A stretch of DNA of 64,000 bases from assembly GCF_014191875.1 (NCBI RefSeq), contig NZ_JACHXD010000001.1, positions 651,304-715,303 of the forward strand, read 5' to 3'. Below, piece after piece: positions 8,669-19,914 of the stretch (within the stretch, counting starts at the first letter, position 1; the number at the start of each line of letters is the position of its first letter). Made by a program: the position numbers and the translations under genes. The DNA is from Pseudoduganella violacea (GTDB lineage: Bacteria; Pseudomonadota; Gammaproteobacteria; Burkholderiales; Burkholderiaceae_D). Under the pieces are notes generated by a model. That model did not search any database. It saw only the letters and a program-made list of their open reading frames with translations, and was not told the origin of the DNA.

Positions 8669-9253
8669 ATGCAGCAAGTAGATGATAGGTTCGAATTTTA
8701 TACAAAAGAAGGAGCGGATTTGAACCTTCCTTTTGCTTCTCCACGCTTTTCAGATACAGCAAGAGGGGAAAGCGTCAGTAATTACTCAAGAAAGATACTT
8801 GACACAATAGCGACAGCCTCTAATGTTGATGTGACCACTCTTCTAATTACAAGTACGACGAGGACGCCAGAAGATCAAGCAAGGATCATGTACGAGCAGT
8901 TAGGGAATGGAACCATCTCAAGATATGGTTCGACAGGGAGAGCAGTAATCGATATCTACCATGATTCAATAAAGAATGGAAATGATGCGCGGCAAACGAG
9001 AAATGCAATGCGCGACACCATTCAGAAATACCTGGATAATGGACAAAGAGTTTCGAATCATCTAGGTGATCCTAAAGTATTAAACGTATTTAATATTAGT
9101 CCAACTAGTATTTCAAAAGATAACATAAAAACCTGGGAGGAAACACTCTCACAAGCATTGGATGGTAATGTGATTAGCACATACCTAGGGCCAAGAACTA
9201 GAGTTTATGATTCGGCGTATCATATTGAAATAAATCAGCCAAAGAATCATTAA
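8669..9253 (+). CDS. Putative T6SS effector, M15-like peptidoglycan peptidase
   Basis: 194 residues, no signal peptide, in strongly AT-rich DNA unlike the host core. The order of motifs (ITSTTRTPEDQARIMYEQL, then SNHLGDPKVLNVFNISP near residues 128-145, then YHIEI near the C-terminus) resembles D,D-/L,D-peptidases of the M15/VanY type, in which a first His, an acidic residue and a final (W/Y)HxE/H motif bind zinc. I recall similar modules as VgrG tips or T6SS cargo. It sits just downstream of vgrG and just upstream of a lipoprotein-like gene, an effector-immunity arrangement. The enzymatic call is tentative because the usual HxxGxAxD spacing is not exact. Confidence 0.6.
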   Translation: MQQVDDRFEFYTKEGADLNLPFASPRFSDTARGESVSNYSRKILDTIATASNVDVTTLLITSTTRTPEDQARIMYEQLGNGTISRYGSTGRAVIDIYHDSIKNGNDARQTRNAMRDTIQKYLDNGQRVSNHLGDPKVLNVFNISPTSISKDNIKTWEETLSQALDGNVISTYLGPRTRVYDSAYHIEINQPKNH

Positions 9254-9293
9254 AGGTTATCTATGAAATCATTCTCGCCACTTATGTTTTGTT

Positions 9294-9875
9294 TTGTTGC
9301 CAAGCTTGATGGCTGGCTGTAACGCATTTGGCAAAGATGGAGAGACGGTTAAAGAAATATTTTCAGAAATCTCTAAGAGAAATTTGGAGGCGCTGAAAAT
9401 AATATCAGGAATTGAATTTGAGGAATTGAGGATTGGGATAAATAAAAACTACCCTGCTAGCTATCTTGTTGGTTCTTGCAGAGGGATCTTGAGATCTCCA
9501 GCAGAGAATGGTTATGGGTTGGCGCTTGTGCAATTAAAGTCGAATACAGCAATCTATGTTTCTGTATTGAAAGGAGATACTGAGTCATTCAGTTTTCAAA
9601 ACCTGTCTTTTTTTAATATAGCTTTTAGTCAAAGTGGAAATATTATTGGACGTGGAATAGAGGTGGCTTGCGAGTCCTGGGCTAGTTTGATGGAAATAGA
9701 TAGGGACTGCAAGAAGAACGTAAAAGGTATTGTGAGGGGGAGCACTTTAATGCCGGAAACGCGTCTTGATTCGATTTGTGGAACGTCAAATGAAGGTGAT
9801 ATGGAATTCCTGTGCTTCCAATATGATCCAAGCAGACGGCGATTTGTAGAAATTGGAGGATGGTACAACGAGTGA
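9294..9875 (+). CDS. Candidate lipoprotein immunity protein with frameshifted signal peptide
   Basis: About 188-193 residues in AT-rich DNA, right after the M15-like effector. The open frame contains LMAGC (a lipobox) only a few residues from its first possible start (TTG at 9294 or ATG at 9309), too short for a signal peptide. A well-placed ATG at 9263 begins MKSFSPLMFCF in another frame and stops at TAA after GWL. Joining the two within the TTTTGTTTTGTTG tract at about 9286-9298 restores an ordinary lipoprotein leader. Either a real frameshift, phase variation or a sequencing error. The mature domain is unrecognised; it has several cysteines and ends EIGGWYNE. Confidence 0.6.
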   Translation: MLPSLMAGCNAFGKDGETVKEIFSEISKRNLEALKIISGIEFEELRIGINKNYPASYLVGSCRGILRSPAENGYGLALVQLKSNTAIYVSVLKGDTESFSFQNLSFFNIAFSQSGNIIGRGIEVACESWASLMEIDRDCKKNVKGIVRGSTLMPETRLDSICGTSNEGDMEFLCFQYDPSRRRFVEIGGWYNE

Positions 9876-9934
9876 TGACGACATCACGAGGCTGGTCCGG
9901 TACGCAATGTCATGAGCAGGATTGTGTCTTATAC

Positions 9935-9977
9935 GTGGGTCAGTTTCGTGTGCAAATTATGCGGTGAAGTGGGTCAG
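9935..9977. repeat. Paired GTGGGTCAG repeats, possible insertion-sequence end remnant
   Basis: GTGGGTCAG occurs at 9935-9943 and 9969-9977 in direct orientation, 34 bases apart, each followed by a T/G-rich stretch. Multiple short direct repeats of this kind occur at ends of IS21-type elements. No transposase is nearby. The first copy is followed by TTTCGTG, a heptamer also present in the inverted-repeat element at 8536. Confidence 0.35.
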
Positions 9978-10006
9978 ATTTGGCTGCAAATCAACAAACA
10001 GACACT

Positions 10007-10040
10007 AAAAAGCCCACGAATCGAAATTCGCGGGCTTTTT
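10007..10040 (-). terminator. Terminator after gyrB
   Basis: A hairpin AAAAAGCCC-x-CGAA / TTCG-x-GGGCTTTTT, with A-run on one side and T-run on the other, so it could work in both directions. It lies about 110 bases past the gyrB stop and would close the dnaA-dnaN-gyrB series; it would also stop read-through from the T6SS side. Confidence 0.8.
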
Positions 10041-10148
10041 AATTAACTTTAGCGGTTTGTACAGACCTGAGTTATCGAAATGCCTTTTTTGATTAAAATC
10101 TCAAAAGATGCTTCGCGAAATCTCAGGTTATGGCTCCTGCTACACACA

Positions 10149-12692
<2,544 letters not shown>

Positions 12693-12709
12693 TTACTGCA
12701 TGCGCCGCG

Positions 12710-13816
12710 TTAAATACGCATTGGCATCACAACGTACTTGAAGTCTGGATTGTCGGGGATCGAGATCAGGGCCGAGGAATTGGAGTCGCCCAGCGACACA
12801 TTGATCTGATCGCACTTCAGGTTATTCAGCACGTCGAGCAGATAGGTGACGTTGAAGCCGATGTCGATATTGTCGCCGCCGTAGTCGATTTCCAGCTCTT
12901 CCACCGCCTCTTCCTGGTCGGCGTTGGTGGACGAGATTTTCAGGCTGCCCGGGCTGATGATGCAGCGCACGCCCTTGAATTTATCGCTGGTCATGATGGC
13001 CGCGCGCTGCAGGGAGCGCAGCAGCTCGTCGCGGCCGATGGTGAAGTCGTTGTTGTAGCCCTTCGGGATCACGCGCGTGTAGTCGGGGAATTTGCCCTCG
13101 ACCAGCTTGGAGATCAGTTCGATGTCGGCGAAGGTCAGCTTGACCTGGTTGGCCGCGATGTCCAGCTGCACGGCGTCGTCGCTTTCTTCCAGCAGGCGTT
13201 GCAGCTCGATGATGGTCTTGCGCGGGATGATCACTTCCTGGCGCTCGAAAGCCTGTTCGGTTTCAACCTGGCAGAAGGCCAGGCGGTGGCCGTCGGTGGC
13301 CACGGCGATCACGTTCTTGCCGTCCAGGACCAGCAGCAGGCCGTTCAGGTAGTAGCGGATGTCCTGCTGCGCCATCGAGAAGTGCACCATATTGAACAGG
13401 TGCTTCAGGGTTTTTTGCGGCAGCGTGAAGGAGGCGTTGTAGCTGTCGGCTTCCTGCACGGTCGGGAACTCTTCGGCGGCCAGCGTTTGCAGGGCGAAGC
13501 GCGATTTACCGCTTTGCACCGCCAGGCGCTTGTTGGCCAGGGTCAGCGACACGTCGCCCGCTTCCGGCAGGGCGCGCAGAATGTCCAGCAGCTTGCGCGC
13601 GGCCACGGTGGTGCCGGTCACTTCGGCGCCGGAGCCGATATTGGCGTGCGTGGTGATCTGCACTTCGGTGTCGGTGGACAGGAATGAAACGCTTTCGCCT
13701 TCCTTGCGGATGAGGATATTGGCCAGAATCGGCATAGTGTGCCGACGCTCGACAATACCGCTCACGATTTGCAGTGGCCGAAGCAGCGTATCTCGGGTGG
13801 TTTTGACCAGTTGCAT
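12710..13816 (-). CDS. dnaN: DNA polymerase III sliding clamp (beta subunit)
   Basis: 368 residues, the usual length for the three-domain clamp that tethers DNA polymerase III. N-terminus MQLVKTTRDTLLRPLQIVSGIVE and C-terminus NPDFKYVVMPMRI, the latter containing the conserved MPMRL-type end, identify it. The ATG at 13816 has GAGGAT nine bases upstream. It lies between dnaA and gyrB, all on the minus strand, the classical origin-proximal order. Confidence 0.98.
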   Translation of the reverse strand: MQLVKTTRDTLLRPLQIVSGIVERRHTMPILANILIRKEGESVSFLSTDTEVQITTHANIGSGAEVTGTTVAARKLLDILRALPEAGDVSLTLANKRLAVQSGKSRFALQTLAAEEFPTVQEADSYNASFTLPQKTLKHLFNMVHFSMAQQDIRYYLNGLLLVLDGKNVIAVATDGHRLAFCQVETEQAFERQEVIIPRKTIIELQRLLEESDDAVQLDIAANQVKLTFADIELISKLVEGKFPDYTRVIPKGYNNDFTIGRDELLRSLQRAAIMTSDKFKGVRCIISPGSLKISSTNADQEEAVEELEIDYGGDNIDIGFNVTYLLDVLNNLKCDQINVSLGDSNSSALISIPDNPDFKYVVMPMRI

Positions 13817-13938
13817 AAATATCCTCAGTTAAAAGTTAAACGTTAATTCTTTTGCATCGCTTGTCGCGACGCGTCTGCTGCTTGCCTTGGCGGCTCAAAC
13901 CCAGCAGTGTAATAGCAAATCTTCAGCCCCGGCCAGCA

Positions 13939-15348
13939 TCAGCCTTTGAGGGTTTGTTCCAGAACGTGCAGCTCGTGGTTGCACTCCGGGTTCTTGGTGC
14001 GGTCCAGCGCGATCTTGCGCACCGCGTGCAGCACGGTGGTGTGATCGCGGCCGCCAAACAGCTCGCCGATTTCGGGCAGGCTCTTTTGCGTCAGTTCCTT
14101 GGCCAGATACATAGCGATCTGGCGCGGACGCGCAATATTGGCGGGGCGGCGCTTGGAATACATGTCCGCCACCTTGATGTTGAAGAAGTCCGCCACCGTC
14201 TTCTGGATGTTTTCCACCGAGATCTGGCGGTTCTGCACCGAGAGCAGGTCTTTCAGTGCTTCCTTCACGATGTCGATGCTGATGTCCTTGCCGTGGAAGC
14301 GCGAGTAGGCCAGGATCTTGCGCAGCGCGCCTTCCAGCTCGCGCACGTTCGAGCGCAGATGCTTGGCCACGAAGAAGGCCACGTCGTCGGACAGCGTGAC
14401 GCCTTCCGACTTGGCTTTCTTGAGCAGGATCGCCACCCGCATTTCCAGCTCCGGCGGCTCGATCGCCACCGTCAGGCCGGAGTCGAAGCGCGAGATCAGG
14501 CGGTCGTCCATGCCGGTGATCTCTTTGGGATAGGTGTCGCTGGTGATGATGATCTGCTTCTTGGCCGCGATCAGCGCTTCGAAAGCATAGAAGAACTCTT
14601 CCTGCGTGCGGCTTTTGCCGCCGAAGAACTGGATATCGTCGATCAGCAGCATGTCCAGCGAGTGGTAGTAATGCTTGAAGTCGTCGAAGCCCTTGCGCTG
14701 GTAAGCGGTCACTACGTCGCGCACATACTGTTCGGCGTGGATGTAGCGGATGCGCGAGCCCGGCTGGTCGGCCATCACTTGGTTGCCGATGGCGTGGATC
14801 AAGTGGGTCTTGCCCAGGCCGACGCCGCCGTAGAAGAACAGCGGGTTGTACGACACGCCCGGATTGTTCGCCACCTGGATCGCGGCGGCGCGCGCCAGCT
14901 GGTTGGCCTTACCGGTCACGAAGCTGTCGAACGTCAGGTCGGTATTGATGCGGCTTTGCTCGCGCCCGCGCGCATTGGCGAATTCCGGCGTGGACACGAT
15001 GGCCGCGGCGGCAGGCTGCTCGGCGCTGCGCGCCGTGTCGGCGGCGTGGTTGACTGGCGCGGCGCTGCTGCTGGCGGTCGGTGCGGCCGGCTTTTTCGCG
15101 GCATTCAGGCGCGGGTCGAGCACGAACAGCACTTCGATCGGCCCTTCCCAGTATTGCGCTGCCAGGGCCGTGATGCGGCTGGCGAATTGCGTCTTCACCC
15201 AATCCAGCTTGAAGCGGTTGGGGGCGGCAATACGCAGCTTGCCCTCCTCGTAATCGAGGGGGATCAGCGGCTTAATCCAGGCACTGAATTGTTGCGGCGT
15301 CAGCTCCAGTTCCAACTGAGCGGAACAGGTCTGCCAAAAATTTTCCAT
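13939..15348 (-). CDS. dnaA: Chromosomal replication initiator DnaA
   Basis: 469 residues from the ATG at 15348 ([21 protein letters not shown]), chosen because this is the conserved DnaA N-terminus; the open frame continues upstream without a conserved sequence. Domain I is residues 1-80, the linker 85-130, then the AAA+ domain with Walker [11 protein letters not shown], Walker B LLIDDIQF and sensor regions, and the DNA-binding helix-turn-helix with [14 protein letters not shown] close to the end. DnaA melts the origin and represses its own gene. A DnaA box lies 90 bases upstream of the start. Confidence 0.98.
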   Translation of the reverse strand: MENFWQTCSAQLELELTPQQFSAWIKPLIPLDYEEGKLRIAAPNRFKLDWVKTQFASRITALAAQYWEGPIEVLFVLDPRLNAAKKPAAPTASSSAAPVNHAADTARSAEQPAAAAIVSTPEFANARGREQSRINTDLTFDSFVTGKANQLARAAAIQVANNPGVSYNPLFFYGGVGLGKTHLIHAIGNQVMADQPGSRIRYIHAEQYVRDVVTAYQRKGFDDFKHYYHSLDMLLIDDIQFFGGKSRTQEEFFYAFEALIAAKKQIIITSDTYPKEITGMDDRLISRFDSGLTVAIEPPELEMRVAILLKKAKSEGVTLSDDVAFFVAKHLRSNVRELEGALRKILAYSRFHGKDISIDIVKEALKDLLSVQNRQISVENIQKTVADFFNIKVADMYSKRRPANIARPRQIAMYLAKELTQKSLPEIGELFGGRDHTTVLHAVRKIALDRTKNPECNHELHVLEQTLKG

Positions 15349-15437
15349 GAATCTTCTATCTGAAAAGCTGTGGGAGGGCGTCTGGGCGAACTCCAAACGC
15401 CACACGTAACACGCTATTCTACCCCCGAAGTTCCAAG

Positions 15438-15446
15438 TTATCCACA
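15438..15446 (+). promoter_or_regulatory. DnaA box
   Basis: TTATCCACA, an exact match to the high-affinity DnaA box, placed between dnaA and rpmH and 90 bases from the dnaA start, suited to dnaA autoregulation and origin function. Confidence 0.8.
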
Positions 15447-15509
15447 GGCATCACGCGAAAAATGTGCAAAAGCCGATGGCCCGCGGGGGCGGGTGGGCGC
15501 GCTTCAAGG

Positions 15510-15538
15510 TTGACAAGCGGTGTCGAAATGCTGATAAT
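15510..15538 (+). promoter_or_regulatory. Sigma-70 promoter of rpmH operon
   Basis: TTGACA at 15510-15515, a 17-base spacer and GATAAT at 15533-15538. Transcription would begin near 15545 and give a leader of about 175 bases before rpmH. Confidence 0.8.
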
Positions 15539-15721
15539 TCAGGGTTCCCCGCCCGTACTCCGTGTTTTTTCAGTTTACGACCAGCGCGGATTAAGCGGGC
15601 GATGAGATTGGCCAGCTTGTGCCGGTATGTTGGCATGGGTGCGCGAAATGTCATTGGCACCAATAACTGACGGGACGTCAGACCCGATTTTGCATTTTTT
15701 TGCTTCTTTAGCGAGACCAAC

Positions 15722-15856
15722 ATGAAACGTACTTACCAACCTTCCGTTGTGCGTCGTAAGCGCACCCACGGCTTCCGCGCTCGTATGGCTACCCGTGGCG
15801 GCCGTCAAGTTCTGAATGCACGCCGTGGCAAAGGCCGCAAGCGTCTGGCTGTATAA
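15722..15856 (+). CDS. rpmH: 50S ribosomal protein L34
   Basis: 44 residues, [18 protein letters not shown] ... KGRKRLAV, the standard highly basic L34 protein of the large ribosomal subunit. It is read from the strong promoter at 15510 and is followed 23 bases later by rnpA, the near-universal bacterial pairing of L34 and RNase P protein. Confidence 0.98.
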   Translation: MKRTYQPSVVRRKRTHGFRARMATRGGRQVLNARRGKGRKRLAV

Positions 15857-15879
15857 GCCACAGCTTGCAGGCTGATCGC

Positions 15880-16287
15880 GTGGACAGCTGTTCAAACGGC
15901 TCGACAGGCGAAGGTTCCCACGACTTCGCGCGCGCTCGGCGCATCATTAAAACGGATGAATTTTCATCCGTTTTTCGTTTGCGCCCGGCCCAGAAAAGCG
16001 CGCATTTCGTGCTCTATACCCGCCAGAATCAGCTGCCACATGCGCGGCTGGGCATCGTCGTTGCCAAACGCTTTGCGCCGCGCGCGGTTACGCGCAACAC
16101 CATCAAGCGCGTGACCCGCGAATTATTCCGCGTTACCGGACTGCCGCCCATCGACTGCGTCGTGCGGCTGGCGAAACCGGTCAACCGCAAGGATGGTCCG
16201 GCCACCACGGCCAAACTGAAGCTGGAACTGCGCCAGGAGCTGACGCGCCTGTTCGCTTCCCAGACCAAGAACCGTCCTGCGCGATGA
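15880..16287 (+). CDS. rnpA: Ribonuclease P protein component
   Basis: 135 residues from a GTG at 15880; a TTG at 15865 is also possible but has no ribosome binding site. RnpA binds the RNase P RNA and the 5' leader of precursor tRNA. The signature RNxxKR is visible as [14 protein letters not shown] (about residues 70-83), preceded by [16 protein letters not shown], both typical. It overlaps yidD by four bases (ATGA). The first 20 residues are less conserved than the rest, as usual in this family. Confidence 0.95.
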   Translation: MDSCSNGSTGEGSHDFARARRIIKTDEFSSVFRLRPAQKSAHFVLYTRQNQLPHARLGIVVAKRFAPRAVTRNTIKRVTRELFRVTGLPPIDCVVRLAKPVNRKDGPATTAKLKLELRQELTRLFASQTKNRPAR

Positions 16288-16544
16288 AAACGCTGCTCTC
16301 CTTCCTGCTGCGCGCCTACCAGCTGACCATCAGTCCCATGCTGGGGCCGCGCTGCCGCTTTTACCCAAGCTGCTCGAACTACGCGCTGGAAGCCCTGCGC
16401 GTGCACGGCGCGGGAAAAGGGAGCTGGCTGGCGCTGCGGCGTGTATGCCGCTGCCATCCATGGAATAATGGCGGGCTTGATCCGGTTCCGCCGGCATCAG
16501 ACAAGGATTCCCAAACAACCGCTTGCGGTTGCAACCACTCTTGA
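16284..16544 (+). CDS. yidD: Membrane protein insertion efficiency factor YidD
   Basis: 86 residues. The family core [19 protein letters not shown] followed by [14 protein letters not shown] and [15 protein letters not shown] is complete. YidD is a small membrane-associated protein that helps YidC/Sec-dependent insertion. It overlaps rnpA by four bases and is 11 bases before yidC. The tail after residue 70 ([15 protein letters not shown]) is not conserved. Confidence 0.95.
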   Translation: MKTLLSFLLRAYQLTISPMLGPRCRFYPSCSNYALEALRVHGAGKGSWLALRRVCRCHPWNNGGLDPVPPASDKDSQTTACGCNHS

Positions 16545-16555
16545 TACTTACCGTA

Positions 16556-18292
16556 ATGGATATCAATAAACGTACCATCCTGTGGATCGTATTCTCCGTA
16601 TCGCTCGTCTTCCTGTGGAACGAGTGGATGATCTCCACCGGCAAGCCATCCATGTTCGCACCGGCGCCGACCCAGACCGCGAAAGCGCCTGCGGCCAAAG
16701 CGGCCGGCCTGCCGGCCCCTAGCGCCAGCGCGACCGCCGCCACGCCAGGCGCCGCCGCCGTTGACGGCGCCGCGCCGTTCAAGAGCGAAATCATCACCAT
16801 CACCACCGACGTGATGAAGGTCGATATCGACACCCTGGGCGGCCAGATCAAGCGTCTGGAACTGTTGAACTACAAAGCAGCCGGCAATCCGGGCTGGTTC
16901 GGCGGTTGCTTCGGCCTGTCCGAAGCCTGCAAGAGCAATCTGGATGCGCGCGCTAACGAAGTGCTGTTCCAGCAGAACGCCGCCAAAACCTATCTGGGCC
17001 AGACCGGCCTGGTCGGCGCGCCTGGTCTGCCGAACCACAACACCGGCTTCGTCGCCAAGCCTGGCGTGCGCACGCTGGCCAACGGCAACCAAGTGCAGCT
17101 GGTGCTGGAAGCGGAGCAGGGCGGCGTCAAACTGACCAAGACCCTGACCTTCAAGCGCGGCGACTATGTGGTCGACGTGCGCCACGACGTGACCAATACC
17201 GGCGCGGCGCCGCTGACGCCGGAGCTGTACCTGCAGCTGGTCCACGACGGCAACAAGCCGCCTGAATCGTCCTGGTTTAACAGCAGCTTCACCGGCCCGA
17301 CCCTGTACACCGACGCCGACAAGTACAAGAAGCTGAGCTTCGAGAAGATCGAGAAGGAAGACAAGACCCAGAAGGAAAATCCGGGCAAGCCTTTCACGCC
17401 GGATCATCCGACCAAGGCTGACAGCGGCTGGATCGCGATCTCGCAGCACTTCTTCGTGTCGGCCTTCGTGCCGCAAGCGAAAGCCGCGCGCGACATCTTC
17501 ACCAAGAAAGTGGACACCAATCTGTACGCCATTGGCGTGGTGCAGCCGCTGGGCACTCTGGCGCCAGGCGCCACCGTGTCCAACACGGCCCAGCTCTACT
17601 CCGGTCCGCAGAACGAAAAAGCGCTGGAAAAAGTCTCGCCCGGCCTGGAGCTGGTGAAGGACTACGGCATGCTGACCATCATCGCCAAGCCGATGTACTG
17701 GGTGATGGAACACCTGCATAGCGCGCTGGGTAACTGGGGCTGGACCATCATCGCCTTCACCATCCTGATCAAGCTGGTGTTCTTCCCGCTGTCGGCCGCC
17801 AGCTACCGCAGCATGGCCAAGATGAAGGTGGTCACGCCGAAGATGACGGAAATCCGCGAGCGCTACAAAGGCGATCCGCAGAAGATGAACCAGGCCATGA
17901 TGGAGCTGTACAAAACCGAGAAGATCAATCCTCTCGGCGGCTGCCTGCCGATCCTGGTGCAGATGCCGGTCTTCATCGCCCTGTACTGGGTGCTGAACGC
18001 CTCGGTCGAAATGCGCGGCGCGCCCTGGGTGGGCTGGATCACCGACCTGACCCAGCACGATCCATGGGCCATTCTGCCGGTGCTGTACGCGATCTCCATG
18101 TTCATCACCACCAAATTGAACCCGCAGCCGGCCGATCCGGTGCAGGCCAAGATGATGCTGTTCATGCCGCTGGCCTTCTCGCTGATGTTCTTCTTCTTCC
18201 CATCCGGCCTGGTGCTGTACTGGGTTGTGAACAACGTGCTCTCGATCGCCCAGCAATGGGTCATCACCCGCAAATACGGCGCCGCCAAGTAA
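16556..18292 (+). CDS. yidC: Membrane protein insertase YidC
   Basis: 578 residues. Start ATG at 16556 (MDINKRTILWIVFSVSLVF), giving the N-terminal membrane anchor; then an Ala/Pro-rich linker, a large periplasmic beta-sandwich domain (about residues 80-350) and the five-helix insertase core starting around residue 375 (MYWVMEHLHSALGNWGWTII), with the cytoplasmic hairpin SAASYRSMAKMKVVTPKM and NPLGGCLPILVQMPVFIALYW. YidC inserts and folds inner-membrane proteins alone or with SecYEG. Fourth gene of the rpmH operon, closed by a strong terminator. Confidence 0.98.
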   Translation: MDINKRTILWIVFSVSLVFLWNEWMISTGKPSMFAPAPTQTAKAPAAKAAGLPAPSASATAATPGAAAVDGAAPFKSEIITITTDVMKVDIDTLGGQIKRLELLNYKAAGNPGWFGGCFGLSEACKSNLDARANEVLFQQNAAKTYLGQTGLVGAPGLPNHNTGFVAKPGVRTLANGNQVQLVLEAEQGGVKLTKTLTFKRGDYVVDVRHDVTNTGAAPLTPELYLQLVHDGNKPPESSWFNSSFTGPTLYTDADKYKKLSFEKIEKEDKTQKENPGKPFTPDHPTKADSGWIAISQHFFVSAFVPQAKAARDIFTKKVDTNLYAIGVVQPLGTLAPGATVSNTAQLYSGPQNEKALEKVSPGLELVKDYGMLTIIAKPMYWVMEHLHSALGNWGWTIIAFTILIKLVFFPLSAASYRSMAKMKVVTPKMTEIRERYKGDPQKMNQAMMELYKTEKINPLGGCLPILVQMPVFIALYWVLNASVEMRGAPWVGWITDLTQHDPWAILPVLYAISMFITTKLNPQPADPVQAKMMLFMPLAFSLMFFFFPSGLVLYWVVNNVLSIAQQWVITRKYGAAK

Positions 18293-18312
18293 GCCTGGCC
18301 GGTGTGTTGCAG

Positions 18313-18342
18313 AAAAACCCGTGCCAGGCACGGGTTTTTTTT
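18313..18342 (+). terminator. Terminator after yidC
   Basis: AAACCCGTGC / GCACGGGTTT hairpin with a three-base loop followed by eight T residues, a textbook intrinsic terminator separating yidC from mnmE. Confidence 0.9.
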
Positions 18343-18360
18343 ATCATCTAGAATTCCGCT

Positions 18361-19740
18361 ATGAATCTCGACACTTCCCCCATCGCGGCAATCGCCACGG
18401 CCCCCGGACGCGGCGGCATCGGCGTGGTGCGCGCCTCCGGCAAAAACCTCAACGGCCTGGCCCAGGCCCTGTTTGGCGCCACCGCCCTGCAGCCGCGCCA
18501 CGCTACCTACATCCCCTTCAAGAACGCCGACGGCAGCATCATCGACCAGGGCATCGCCATCTATTTCAAGGGGCCGCACTCCTATACCGGCGAAGACGTG
18601 CTGGAATTGCAAGGCCACGGCGGCCCGGTCGTGCTGCAGATGCTGCTGGCGCGCGTGCTGGAGGCGGGGCAGGAATACGGCCTGCGCCTGGCCGAGCCGG
18701 GCGAATTCACGCGCCGGGCTTATATGAACGACAAGCTTGACCTGGCCCAGGCCGAGGCGGTGGCCGATCTGATCGACGCCTCCACCGAAGCGGCGGCCAA
18801 GTCGGCCTCGCAATCGCTGTCCGGCGCGTTCTCGCAGACCATCCACGCCCTGGTGGAGCGCGTCACCCACCTGCGCATGCTGGTGGAGGCCACGCTCGAC
18901 TTTCCGGAAGAGGAAATCGACTTCCTCGAAAAATCCGACGCGCGCGGCCAGCTCAAAGGCATCGTGGAAGCGCTCGACCAGGTGTTCCGCCAGGCTTCGC
19001 AAGGCGCGCTGCTGCGCGAAGGCTTGAACGTGGTGCTGGTGGGCCAGCCGAATGTGGGCAAGTCCTCGCTGCTGAACGCCTTGGCCGGCGCCGACGTCGC
19101 CATCGTCACGCCGATCGCCGGCACCACGCGCGACAAGGTCAGCGAAACCATCCAGATCGAAGGCATCCCGCTCAACATCATCGACACCGCCGGCATCCGC
19201 AGCCATGACGAAGCGGTGGACGTGGTCGAGCGCATCGGCATCGAACGCACCTGGGGCGAAGTGGGCAAGGCCGACGTCATCCTGCACCTGCTGGACGCCG
19301 ATCACGGCCCGACCCGCGCCGACGAGGCCATGGTCGAAGCCTTCCCGGCCGGCGTGCCGGTGCTGCGCGTGTGGAACAAGATCGACCTGTCCGGCCACAA
19401 GCCGTCGGTGGATGAAATGTCCGACGCCACCCATGTGTATTTGTCGGCCAACGAGAAGCTCGGCATCGACCTGCTGCGCGGCGAACTGCTGCGCATCGCC
19501 GGTTGGCAGCAGACCGGCGAATCGCTCTATTTGGCGCGCGAACGCCACCTGATCGCCCTGCGCTCGGCCTCGCGCCACCTCGACCTGGCCGGCCAGCATG
19601 CCGCCCAGACCGACCAGTCGCTCGACCTCTTTGCCGAGGAGCTGCGCCTGGCCCAGGTCCAGCTCTCCAGCATCACCGGCGCCTTCTCCTCCGACGACCT
19701 GCTCGGCGTGATCTTCAGCCGCTTCTGCATCGGAAAATAG
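18361..19740 (+). CDS. mnmE: tRNA uridine-5-carboxymethylaminomethyl modification GTPase MnmE
   Basis: 459 residues. N-terminal tetrahydrofolate-binding domain ([20 protein letters not shown]), central helical domain, and inserted G domain with [16 protein letters not shown] and DTAG motifs, ending in the conserved FCIGK. With MnmG it modifies wobble uridine-34 of several tRNAs. The terminal FCIGK codons form the left attachment half-site of the integrative element that follows, and the insertion leaves the reading frame intact. Confidence 0.98.
   Translation: MNLDTSPIAAIATAPGRGGIGVVRASGKNLNGLAQALFGATALQPRHATYIPFKNADGSIIDQGIAIYFKGPHSYTGEDVLELQGHGGPVVLQMLLARVLEAGQEYGLRLAEPGEFTRRAYMNDKLDLAQAEAVADLIDASTEAAAKSASQSLSGAFSQTIHALVERVTHLRMLVEATLDFPEEEIDFLEKSDARGQLKGIVEALDQVFRQASQGALLREGLNVVLVGQPNVGKSSLLNALAGADVAIVTPIAGTTRDKVSETIQIEGIPLNIIDTAGIRSHDEAVDVVERIGIERTWGEVGKADVILHLLDADHGPTRADEAMVEAFPAGVPVLRVWNKIDLSGHKPSVDEMSDATHVYLSANEKLGIDLLRGELLRIAGWQQTGESLYLARERHLIALRSASRHLDLAGQHAAQTDQSLDLFAEELRLAQVQLSSITGAFSSDDLLGVIFSRFCIGK
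19721..19740 (+). other. attL half-site in mnmE
   Basis: GCTTCTGCATCGGAAAATAG, the last 20 bases of mnmE. The first 12 bases recur exactly at 27967 and the following A-rich bases nearly so. Confidence 0.85.
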
Positions 19741-19851
19741 AATCCGTTCCGGGGTGTTCCGAGGGATACCCAAAACGGGCGCTCCGCCCTTGTAATTACT
19801 GAGTTTTGGTTCTGATGGGTTCCGGGATTTTCCGACCAGTTCCTGGCTTTT

Positions 19852-19902
19852 TTGGTACACAGGTTGGCACACTGTTGAGGTATACTTAGACAACTGTGTA
19901 CC
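19852..19902. promoter_or_regulatory. Integrase arm-type sites and integrase promoter region
   Basis: TTGGTACACAGGTTGGCACAC at 19852-19872 contains a GGTACAC and a related GGCACAC, and GTGTACC (its inverse) is at 19896-19902 right before the integrase ribosome site. The same GGTACAC motif occurs twice beside attR, so these are good candidates for integrase arm sites that also control int. Confidence 0.6.
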
Positions 19903-19914
19903 TAAAGGAGCCCG

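Larger units (their letters stand above)
15349..15721. other. dnaA-rpmH intergenic region, candidate oriC/dnaA control region
   Basis: 373 bases between divergent dnaA and rpmH. I can see one perfect DnaA box TTATCCACA at 15438-15446, the rpmH promoter at 15510-15538, and a T-rich stretch before rpmH. The gene order makes this the expected origin, but only one strong box is visible, and no obvious tandem AT-rich 13-mers, so the functional origin may need more degenerate boxes or may lie elsewhere near by. Confidence 0.5.
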
